Source: Wolfiporia cocos
Lineage: Eukaryota > Basidiomycota > Agaricomycetes > Polyporales > Phaeolaceae
Assembly (NCBI GenBank): GCA_029448655.1
Contig: JACCLO010000019.1
Location: 62,001-126,000 of the forward strand
DNA: 64,000 nt
Direction: 5' to 3'
Shown here: positions 11,281-20,885 of the stretch, piece by piece
How the letters are laid out: each line of letters starts with the position of its first letter
Numbering within the stretch: position 1 is the first letter of the stretch
Program-made: the position numbers and the translations under genes
The notes under the pieces: generated by a model
Seen by the model: only the letters and a program-made list of their open reading frames with translations
Told to the model about the DNA's origin: nothing
The model's database searches: none

Positions 11281-11474
11281 GTAAGCCAGTGTAGCCGGTG
11301 CACTCCGGATGCAATGCCATGTGGCATTACCACTTCTCTGGAGTGCTTATCTCCGCTTCTTCCTCTTCTCTTCGGAGCGCTCATTACCGCTGAGTGAGGC
11401 ACTCACCGGTAATGGACGCTCCCCAGGAGAGCTCAATCCTGGTGAGTAATGCGTGCACTCGAGTTTATTTAGCG

Positions 11475-11919
11475 TTACCGACATCTTATGTGCTCAGAGG
11501 ACAATCCAAACCTTGAAATGTATTGGGACGTAAGCCAGTGTAGCCGGTGCATTCCAGCCATTGTGGCTTCCCCCGGAGCACCCATCGCCGGTGAGCATAC
11601 CTGTTTTACGGCTTGATAGTGATTGGACCTAAACTCTGCTAGCATTTTATGCACCTCGAGGTGATGCTGAGGATTTCAATGTAGTTTTATATAAATTAGT
11701 ATAGCCGCAGTGCAATGCCTTGGCTCAGTATCGGCTTATGGCGATTGCGGCCTGTTATCACTGGCGCCATATTCTCAAGTTCTCGTTCCTCGAGCACGTG
11801 CACGCTGACGTCTTCGTAGTCCTTCGAATACTACTGACAGTCGCATAGTGGACGTGCTGCCCCACCTGTGCACTATATTGTTGTGCCTACTCTGTGATAC
11901 TTCTCGCCTACTCCTTGAG
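11475..11919. other. inner end of left arm and transposase upstream region
   Basis: No gene seen. It contains repeats of the motif GTAAGCCAGTGTAGCCGGTG that also occurs several times in the right arm, then about 250 bp that should hold the transposase promoter. No TATA box could be chosen with confidence. Confidence 0.35.
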
Positions 11920-14900
11920 ATGTCTCGTCGCAAGCAGCTCTCAAGATCTACACATCGGTCTGTTGGCCAGGGGTTGGGCCGCCCCTCAGTCGAGATGGTC
12001 ATGAAACAACGCGATTTATTGATAGAACGGCAACGAGTCAATGAGAAAAACGAACTCAGAGCTGCAAGTAAGTAGATAAATTTTTTCTATGCAGTGTATG
12101 CTGACGGCACGTAGACTTAGGTCGGCAGTTGTTGCAAGCTCTCACAGAGATCCGCGGTGAACAAATGCCCATGGACGTCGACGATCACGATTCTGCCGGA
12201 GAATTTGCTGTATATGAGCAGGATGAAAATGGATGGGAGACACTTCCTGAGGATCTTCGCAATAACGAGGATTTTATGCAAGCGTTACGGGATGTCGTGA
12301 ATTCAAGGTACGCCGTATAAATACATTGCGACCTTTGGTATGGACTCATCTATTCCAGCTTTAGAAAGAGCAAGGATGCGCATACATGGCATCAGCGCAC
12401 ACAGCATATGGACGCAAATTGGTAAGCCGTACTTCCTGAGATAGCAGAAGCATACATGGGCTGGCGGTATACCGAATGTGCTAAGGAACCTATGCCAGCT
12501 GCGACAACTAACAGCTTCGATATCGATACGTTCGACATATTCACCTTGTTCACTTCTGCTAAAATCAATCGTACTGATAATTCACGCTCTACTGCTGAGG
12601 CTCTGGTTATGAACGGATATCTCAGCACAACACCCATCAACCCGACGCTGGCGATATCTTTAAAATTGCTCGAGTTTTTGTTTTCAATCAGACTCTTCAA
12701 AGCATCATTTAGCATTGAATCATTCAGCAGACTTTTGTGTTATCTGTACAAGGTAAGTCTTTTCTCAGAATGCCCCGACCAGTAAATTCACGAATGTTAG
12801 ATCCCTTACAAGCAGCGCTTTCGCACTCTTGTTGCAGATGCATTCGATGTGTACGTTAGTATGCGCCGAATCATCGAAAAGCAAGTTCGTGCTGCGCTTG
12901 GTCAGGATGCGCCCAATTTGCGTGTGCTGAATGCATGTCCAGCGTGCAGATACGAGGTATGTCAACACTGTGCTCTTAGACAGTCGTTTATTCTCATTCT
13001 TTTAATACAGCTGGAAGACGAGCCCCATCTGAAATGGAAGCGGCTCATTTGTATGGACGGCAACAACTCTCTCAAGCGCCTTGCACCATTCGGCAGCCGG
13101 ATGCGAGGGGACACCCGCATTTTTGAAGATGGCGACTATTTCTTACCGCAAGACTATGTCAACAGCTACGCGCATGAAGTGCGGTCCCGTGTTAATTATC
13201 CAGCAACCTCGGAGAATGCGGACGATGAGGACTCAGGATATCAGGAGACCGGCCAGGATGCTCCAGTCAGTTCAGAAGGGGACCCGACCGATGGCGCACC
13301 CGATCACCCTGACTACGAGCCGTGCACGAAGAACTGGAAGGCGGCCGCATCTGACGATATAAAAAAAATGTGGGCGATATTCGACGAAACCGGTATCTTC
13401 ACGAGTGCGTGCAGGCATGGTTTTGTGCTGTGGTTGATTGACATGGTGCAAAGTGGTGAACTGTGAGTGTGAGCCCCTATTTTGCTTCTCACACTGAACA
13501 CCTCTGTAGAGCCAAATACCCTCTTGCTACTGTATCAAAGGCACTCGAAACATTCGGCGATCGCATTCTGGTCGGATACGACATAGGCTGCGAGTTTGAA
13601 AACACAATACGCTGTAGCTCACTTGGGCAGGAGTGGCAGGATGCTGGGTGCCGATGCTGTGTGAATGCATTCCACGGCTATACACACTGCTATCCCTGTC
13701 AAACGCGCAACCACCCGAACGTGATTGAGGGCCTAGGAATAGAAGATCTCGAGACGCTTGAACGTGTATTCAGCGCATCCAATAATCTCGCTTCCGTCAC
13801 TCGTCATGCGTCAGCATATCGCCGACACCTCCTTATAGATATATTCTTTCAGCAATGGGATGAGGAAAAGTACGCCAATCTCAGCACTATGATTATAAAC
13901 AATTATAAGCAGGCCTTAGAGATTGTCAATTCCGATTCAATTGCCCTCGCTGAAGCAATGCAATCGCTTCAAATCACTCGAGAAGATATTAACAATTGGC
14001 ACGCGGTGGAGCGGTTGTATTTTCAGCAGCTCGGACACGAGCATGCTGATAACTTGCATGCAATCGCATATGTTGAGGCTTTGCAAGATCTGTGGGCCGT
14101 CGCCGCCGAACTTGAAGGTGTCTTGTCAAAATTCTATCAAACCACGCTGTCCGAGATTCACTTCGAGCCCCCTACGTCAGGATCCGTCGACTATGATACA
14201 GAAACCTCGCGCACACGAAAGCTGGAGACGCAGCGTAAGTTCTTGCGTGAGAGGCATGCCTTGCTCATGTGCGAAATCATGGAGATGGAGGTTCATATGG
14301 GTATAACGAGACGGTGGGAAGTCACTGATAAGGAGTATATCGATGCAGTGAAATACATTGCGAATCGGCAGTATCACAAGGCTTTGGAGAATCTTCACCG
14401 CCTCGTGATACAATGGATCTTCGAGCTCCATAAGATGAACATCTCTCAGACTGGTGAGTACACATATCAATCAGTTACTCTAATACTAATTGCTTCATTG
14501 AGCTCAGGTTATCGTGTCCGAACGCACATAGCCAAGTCGTTGCAGGCACGATCCAAAGCTATCCGGAATGCTGTGAAGACATACAACAAGGCTGCCCTCC
14601 AATTGGACCCACTGAAGGCTACGGTTGATTGGGAAAAGGTATCCCATTATAATTTTCTTGAGGACTTTCATTTACTACAAGATACGTGGAACGACGTGAG
14701 CAATAAACCGTGGACGAAACCTGCAATTCGCGAGACGATGAAGCAGGTGCATAGATTGGAACGCTCCAAGGAGGAGCTTATACATTGCAATATCGAGGCA
14801 CAGCGATTACATACATGGATTCGGGACGAGGAGGCACATTTCAGTCAGGTCCTGGCCCGCCTCAAGACTGAGGAGTCACGGATCTATGGTGCTGTCGCCG

Positions 14901-15208
14901 AATTCTGTGAACGGCGCCGGAATGTGAATGCACGCCATCTGCTCAAGCTTGAAGCACTCTACGCTCTGAGTGGGTTCACGGGAGCGACGCTTCCTGGCAC
15001 TCGTAAAGGCTATCCTGCAATGACTCCCCCAGCTGATTCTACAGCTGCGGAGGCTTCAAGAGACACCCCTCCTTCTACTGTTCTGACTGCTATGGCGCGT
15101 AACGGTGAGACATTGGGCGATGAGGATGCTGATGTGGATGCGGCAAATGATGAGGGTGAGGCAGAAATGGACGCACTTGTTGACTTTGTCTCGAATCTTA
15201 CGGTGTAG
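11920..15208 (+). pseudogene. KDZ (Kyakuja-Dileera-Zisupton) transposase, one in-frame stop
   Basis: Exons 11920-12067, 12121-12307, 12359-12752, 12801-12956, 13011-13462, 13510-14453 and 14508-15208 join in phase to 993 codons. Family landmarks in order: MSRRKQLSRS start, TWHQRTQHMD, TTPINPTLAISL, FRTLVADAFDVYV, NLRVLNACPAC, MDGNNSLKR, DYFLPQDYV, CRHGFVLWLIDM, LVGYDIGCEF, NAFHGYTHCYPCQ, GLGIEDLETLERVFS and ASNNLASVTRHASAYRR. The D of MDGNNS, D of GYDIGC and E of GIEDLE are my candidates for the DDE catalytic triad. The C-terminal 250 residues are helical and end in an acidic tail. An in-frame TAA at 12423-12425 falls between TGG and GCC where relatives continue; no intron of usable length can remove it (the only option would be 23 nt). 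The alternative upstream ATG at 11848 is less likely. The gene was probably functional recently. Confidence 0.88.
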
Positions 15209-15389
15209 ATAGAGAATATATGACGTGGACTCAGCGTCTCATGCAAACATGGTATATTGCACACCATAGTATTGAAGGGCTACAGCCATTATATCTGTAC
15301 ATAACTAGTCCATATAAACCTATTCAATTGAGGATTATCGAGCAATCGCAGCGCATCGGGGTAACACCGGGTAGTCGCATCAAGTTCGT

Positions 15390-16020
15390 GTCCACTGGGT
15401 GGACACCATCCACTCAGTGGACACGAACTCGACGCGTCGCGCATCACGATTGAAGTAGACATGTACATTAGTATATAAGTAATATATGCAATTTTATAAA
15501 GAAGGGTGCCATCAGGGTTGAACGTTGATGGACGTGCTGCGTTAGCGTAGCACCGAAGTACCAAGCAGTCGCGTCGAGTCTGTGTCCACTGGGTGGACGG
15601 CGTCCACCCAGTGGACACGAACTCGATGTGACTACCCGGTGTTACCCTGATACGCTGCATCCATCAACGTTCAACCTTCATCACATTGACATCGACATCT
15701 TGCTTTGTAGATTCTTATGAATTTTATGAATGAAATATATATGTGCAGTATACTGTCCACTTGAGTCGTGAGGCACGTCGTTTCAAGTTCGTGTCCACTG
15801 GGTGGACGCCGTCCACCCAGTGGACACAGACTCGACGCGACTGCTTGGTACTTCGGTGCTACGCTAATGCAGCACATCCATCAACGTTCAACCCTGATGG
15901 CATCCTTCTTTATAAAATTGTATATATCGCTTATATACTAATGTACATGTCCACTTCGATCGCGATGCGCGTCGCGTCGAGTTCGTGTCTGAATCCACTG
16001 AGTGGACAGTGTCCACTCGC
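15390..16020. repeat. large inverted repeat with GTCCACTGGGTGGAC palindromes
   Basis: Arms of about 185 bp (15418-15600 and 15805-15988) are inverted copies, e.g. GGGTTGAACGTTGATGGA against TCCATCAACGTTCAACCC. Each arm is bordered by small palindromes GTCCACTGGGTGGAC / GTCCACCCAGTGGAC (15390, 15584, 15792) with a weaker one near 15990. It fills the gap between the transposase gene and the next gene. It may be a nested foldback element or a structured 3' region; no target duplication was identified. Confidence 0.7.
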
Positions 16021-16202
16021 GATGTGACTTGCGAGTGACTGATCAACCGACCATCTTTTGACTTGGCTTCCTCACATCCTCAGTCCACCGTGCACGCTAA
16101 CGACGATGAGCAGCTGCTGCGTTTTACTACGCGGTCCAAACGCAGGCATTTACACTGTACGGTAAGCTATCGTTTCAGGTGTAATGGAGTGAAAGCTTAC
16201 CA

Positions 16203-17389
16203 TTGCATGAAAGCCCTCAAGGGTTGGCGGAGAACAAATGGCCGTTCCCCTTCCCCATCGTCATACACTGCAACAATCAAATAGAAGCTGAGAAGATTTT
16301 TGAGCTGCAAGACAGATTGTTCGGGAACGCAGTAACAGATGACCCACCTGTGCGCACTGTCATCCAGATCGTCGACAGCGTGATGGACTCTCGTGACGTC
16401 GTGAGAGTCCAGACGTATTTGGATCGCAAAGAATTTTACGTCGTGCTGTATGGCAGGAAAACAGGTATTCTCTTCAGATGGTGAGTATACAGCTAATGCC
16501 ATACTTTGTGCTGATACTGACCAGCATTTTTAGGCAGCTTTGTGATGCCCAGGTCAACGGGTTTAGTGGTCAGAGGCACCAGTCTTTCGCAAATCTCGGA
16601 GATGCAATACGTTACTACTGCTACAAAGGTCAGGAGACTCTCGACACGTCCGATGACGCATATTGGTATCCTGTCAAAGAGACTGGTGGTACGACATACC
16701 TAGCCGTTTACAATGGCACGCTCATTGGATACTACAGGTGTTACCAAAGCACAGAATAAGGGAGGGATAGCTAATCTGACGGGCGAAGTATCAGGTATGT
16801 ACATGTCCACATTCTCGGGGCTCGCACAAAGCTCAATCAGATCGTCTCTTCTGTCTCAGAATTGTCACTCGAAGAGTCTTCACGTTCTCATGACACGGTG
16901 AACAACGACATTATCCGCAATAAACACTCAGCTTCTCGGACCCAAAACGACACAGTCAGCAGCCAAGCTAGCATTCCTTCCTGTCAGCCGATGCACACGA
17001 GCGCGCAACCCCCACGCCCCGGTCATCAGGTTGCTCTGGCGCAGGCATCTCATACTATGCCGCTGCCGCCTAACTTTGACGAAGACCCTGAGCCTCTCAT
17101 TCCACAAGCAGAATGGGTATATCACGTCGAGTGGGGGTTCAGAGATGTCGTCCGTGTGCATACTGGACGCCGTCCCGTCTTTCGGTCGCTTCTTACCGAC
17201 TCACTCGGCCCTTACGCCGACTTTTACCTCAGGACTCATGGGTACAACGTTGAATCATGGCTGCGCATTATTCATGCATTGGATTACTCTAGTTCAAGGG
17301 AGGAGTTTGTTGCGGAACTAGCTTCCTACGGCGGCATAGTCACAGAGATGGAGTTCCTGTATTACATGTGCAGCCTTGCCCATAGTTAG
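16203..17389 (+). CDS. viroplasmin/RNase H1-N-like domain protein, KDZ cargo
   Basis: Exons 16203-16480, 16534 to about 16794 and 16860-17389. The first intron joins FYVVLYGRKTGILFRW to QLCDAQVNGFSGQRHQSF, which is the hallmark of the small viroplasmin-like domain (RNase H1 N-terminal type, nucleic-acid binding). Before it lies a segment beginning MHESPQGLAENKWPF; after it come a Ser/Gln-rich linker and a 110-residue C-terminal region with ADFYLRTHGYNVESW that I do not recognise. The reading frame must shift by one near 16705-16740: either a very short 34-nt intron (GTTTAC...CTACAG) or a frameshift. The start is uncertain; an upstream exon near 16063-16165 is possible. It lies on the same strand as the transposase, between it and the HMG-box gene, so it probably travels with the element. 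Function unknown. Confidence 0.55.
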
Positions 17390-17925
17390 GTAGTTGAATT
17401 GATTGTATGCTACGTAGACAGTCAGATGGCATCGACCACTTCAAACTTGTGCCGCCGCTGTCGCTGACAACATCAAAGCGTGCTCGCTGCTGTCGAGCAC
17501 GTCGAGCACGACCCCCGTCTCACCATGTCCTTCCTCCGCACTCTCGTTTCTGCTGGCCCGTCGGCGTGCATCTGCAATGTTGACCTGCCGTCTCCTCTTC
17601 ACCACTCCCCGTTTATCTGCTCAGGAAGCACCTAAAGACTACCTTGGCGACAGCTCCTCCTCTTCCCACTCCCTCGGAATGCATGTAGCGACATTCACTG
17701 CTGCCAAACGGCTCAATATTGATGCAAAGCACTAAATTCTTGCACGATGAACTGAGACATTCATCATGTGTTTTTTTTTCGTCCAGGGGCCTAAGCTCTG
17801 GGCTGCCCTTTCTTCTCATCTTCTCGACTGCTTGACTGCTTGAGAAGAGAAGGAATACTGTGAGCTTCCATTCTCACCGATTCAATCTCGTGCCTCGCTT
17901 ATTGCTCGACGATCACAGCTTCGTG
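17390..17925. other. intergenic stretch within the KDZ element
   Basis: About 535 bp with no gene recognised. It is pyrimidine-rich towards the 3' end, as expected for the promoter and leader of the downstream HMG-box gene, but no specific site can be named. Confidence 0.35.
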
Positions 17926-19680
17926 ATGGCTCGGTACTCACAAGCTGTCACCGACCTTCTGCAGTCGAGCATCACAAGATGGGCAGCCAGAGAGCGAGGG
18001 CCCCTGCGCTACCAAGGAAAGCGCCGCACCCTCCAGTGCGATGCAGGAGACACAGAGAACTTGAAAGCCGCATGAACGCTCAGGAAGCGCACGTTCAAGG
18101 TAGCAGTAGACGAAGTCCGTGAGAATGTGTGGGCACTAGCCCAGTCCCTCCGAGAATGCTTTGGCTCTCACACGACTGAATATTATTATCGACTCATCAT
18201 GCAGACGTCCCGCCTCCACTCAAAGAGAAGAAAAGTCAGCCGCTGGAACGCGTACCTCAGCCAGGAAGTTCGTCGCATGAACTCAGGTATATATACTTTC
18301 TGCTCTGCGAGCGCTTACTCATGCAATCAATTTAGCATTACCGCCCAATCAGCCCAGAAAGAAGTCGTCTGAGCTAACGACTCAGATCGCGGCACAGTGG
18401 AAGGCGTTGACTCCGGAGGAACGCGTTGTGGCAACTGAGAATTCTACGGAGGAGCTCAAGGAGAAGCGTGAGATGATGGCGGTCAGTAAGCCTCAAACGC
18501 CAGTTCATGCATTCCATGACGCACGAAATGCGCTGGACAATATCAAGCATGATGTATATTAATATTTATTTGAATATCTCATACGCTAATCTGTTGTAGC
18601 TCGAAAACCTCTATGAACGCACAGGCGTCGAGTGCGTACTCGTCAGAATGCGAGGCAACATGGATTTAATAAACCGACCCTTCCACTACGCGACCAGCAA
18701 ACGTGTCGAAGACTTCATCGAGGCCGTTTTTAAGACACAGCTCGCGGATTTCGCGCTGCGTATGGAGGCATATCTTATCGCAGGAATACAAGGTATGTGT
18801 CATAATTGTGCTGCAGCGTATTTGATAACGTCTAGTAGGCATTGTTAGCAACCATGTTCAAGAAGTTCTCGAGCTCAAGAAGCAAACCACCGCCTTAATT
18901 TTACAAAAACTTAGTACGTTGATATTCAACGCATTTGCTTGCAGATGTTGAGCTGTTAAAGACGAGGCTGCAAAGACCACGATCCCCCACATGAACTACC
19001 ACAACTTCGAGAATTCGATCACCGCGAAGTATGGGGTGACGTATGAAGGTTGGCCTCTAGCCAAATTCTGTTGCCCCAGCGATGTTGGCTCGCGCAACGA
19101 ACTTACCGTCTTATTACACGCATTTGAGACCAGCGTGGCCTACTTCCGCCTCATGAACGCTGACGAGTTCCAGAAGTGGAGAGATGATAGAATCCAGGCA
19201 TCTTCAGCACAGGCACAGCAGACAGGTAGTCAGGACTTGCAGGATACCATAAACAACGAATATTCCATTCCCACAACGACTCTGCAACAAACGACTCCAC
19301 AACAGCCACCGATCTCTGCACCCGCACACTCAGCTCTGCATTTCAGATCCACGCCCTCGCCGCCTCCCTCTAGTCCCGCGCCCTCACAGCTGTTTCCGGC
19401 TTCTGCACCCTCTCAGTTGTCATCAGCGACAACACCTGCTTCAACCACCCTTCCTCACACTCATGCACAGACACCCATTGACAGTAATACCCAGCGGGAG
19501 CACGTCGCACCGCTGGGAGTTACATTCATCAACGCGGTTGTTGCTCAGGACGGCTCAGGAATCGTGGGCACCAAGAGGCAGCGCAAGCATAGGTCAGACA
19601 ATGCTCCGAAGCCCAAGAAGTCGCGGTCGGCACGCGGGGAGAATATTCTTCCTTCTGCAATCACATCCACACAGCCTTAA
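17926..19680 (+). pseudogene. HMG-box protein of the KDZ-associated type, one in-frame stop
   Basis: Exons 17926-18286, 18336-18553, 18600-18792, 18839-18913 and 18945-19680 join in phase. The HMG box begins at RWNAYLSQEVRRMN, continues after the first intron with ALPPNQPRKKSSEL and ends IAAQWKALTPEER. It is followed by a conserved region (LENLYERTG, GIVSNHVQEV, NYHNFENSITAKYGV, GWPLAKFCCPSDVGS) and a Pro/Ser/Thr/Gln-rich tail with a basic end (KRQRKHRSDNAPKPKKSR) resembling a nuclear localisation signal. I know this architecture from basidiomycete genomes; a DNA-bending role in transposition is inferred. The frame has a TGA at 18073-18075 between ENLKAA and TLRKRTFKVAV, both of which look native, so it is most simply a CGA-to-TGA change. 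The gene ends 17 bp before a solo LTR. Confidence 0.75.
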
Positions 19681-19697
19681 CGCAGTGGTTGCGATCG

Positions 19698-20131
19698 TGT
19701 TATGGGTCGAATACCCGTTCGTATATTCGAGTCGCGAATATAGATCGTTCTTCTGCACGTAGGCGTAGAGCCGTATGCAAGGCAAATGCTCGTTAGATGC
19801 CTTCAAGTCCTAGGTGGATTTCCTAGGAGATTGTATAATATCCAATACGCGTTAGAGGATATAATCTGTTCAAGTGCGAGTCTGATAGAATATAAGACTC
19901 GCCTAAGTCCGAGAAGTCAGTGTGCACTTCGAGGACTTAGTCGTTCGGTTGCTCGAGTGAGAAATACTGAGCGTAGTTTCCTACGTTTGAGAACGAGTAT
20001 AAGACTTCTTGTTTGTACAACAAGGTCGAGCTGAAGAGCCTCGACAGTAAATACATGAGTTTATATACTACGTTAGGTTTTAGGGGTCGGGTTCATCCCA
20101 GATGTCACCGCTACTATCTACGCTATAGTAC
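19698..20131 (-). mobile_element. solo LTR (minus), left part, split by the later retrotransposon
   Basis: Starts TGTTATGGGTCGAATACCCG and is preceded by GATCG (19693-19697). Together with 28602-28877 it makes one about 710-bp LTR of the same family as the inserted element, in opposite orientation and slightly diverged from it. The matching GATCG follows at 28878-28882. Open frames within it are LTR sequence, not genes. Confidence 0.88.
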
Positions 20132-20839
20132 TGTTACGATTATTTTGATTTTTCGAATATCTGCAGGACTCACCACCGGTCGAATACGATACAGGGACTT
20201 GTTGCGCAACCAACTCCCCTGGCTACTCGTGACTCTACTGGGCGCATCCCCAGTTGTACTAGTCTATAGGGCGCGTTTCATCGCTGGCAGATCCAACTCT
20301 GCCACCGTTTCATGTTCATCGTTTATTAGCTGATAGATGGCGTTCAACCGCCATCATTCCTATCTATCGTCTCGGATATATCACTACATACTTATCAAAC
20401 GTTTGGTACTATAGCGTAGATAGTAGCGGTGACATCTGGGACAGGCTTGACCCCTGAAAGCTAACGTAGTATATAAACTCATGTACTTACTGTCGAGGCT
20501 CTTCAGCTCGACCTTGTTGTACAAACAAGAAGTCTTATACTCGTTCTCAAACGTAGGAAACTACGCTCAGTATATCTCGCTCGAGCAACCGAACGACTAA
20601 GTCCTCGAAGTGCACACCGACTTCTCGGACTTAGGCGAGTCTTATATTCTATTCGACTCGCACCTGAACAGATTATATCCTCTAACGCGTATTGGATATT
20701 AACCGATCTCCTAAGGACTTCACTTAGGACCCGAAGGCATCTAACGAGCATTTGCCTTGCATACGGCGACGTGCCTAAGTGCAGAAGAAAGATCTATATT
20801 CGCGATTCGAATATACGAACGGGTATTCGACCCGTAACA
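20132..20839 (+). repeat. 5' LTR
   Basis: 708 bp from TGTTACGATT to CGACCCGTAACA. A TATA box (TATATAA at 20470-20476) lies 35 nt upstream of AGCTCGACCTT (20505-20515), the predicted transcript start because it is complementary to the primer site just after the LTR. Confidence 0.9.
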
Positions 20840-20840
20840 G

Positions 20841-20851
20841 AAGGTCGAGCT
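20841..20851 (+). promoter_or_regulatory. primer binding site, apparently self-primed
   Basis: AAGGTCGAGCT, one base after the LTR end, is the exact complement of AGCTCGACCTT at 20505-20515 in the LTR, 11 nt and no more on either side. Tf1-type elements prime reverse transcription by folding the 5' end of their own RNA onto an 11-nt site. No tRNA-type TGG start is seen here. Confidence 0.7.
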
Positions 20852-20885
20852 TATCACTCCCTCACCTATCACGGTGTAAGGGCAC

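Larger units (their letters stand above)
9432..11570. repeat. left terminal inverted repeat arm of the KDZ element
   Basis: This arm is the inverted counterpart of 28985-30915. It begins CACCTAACCCTCAC, then a hairpin (9456-9472 with 9484-9500), two similar blocks each ending GGGTGGATGGATGGG, a tandem array (11005-11280) and a GC-rich palindromic stretch to about 11475. Similarity weakens beyond 11475 but recurs at ATGTATTGGGACGTAAGCCA (11518-11537). A 426-bp solo LTR interrupts it. Open frames in it (such as 9823-10041 and 10095-10388) recur mirrored in the other arm and are not called as genes. Confidence 0.85.

Noticed and set aside
20503..20751. 82-codon frames in the LTRs (also 28260-28508 and 19786-20034)
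   Set aside because: They repeat in every LTR copy and have no start context or domain; they are LTR sequence.
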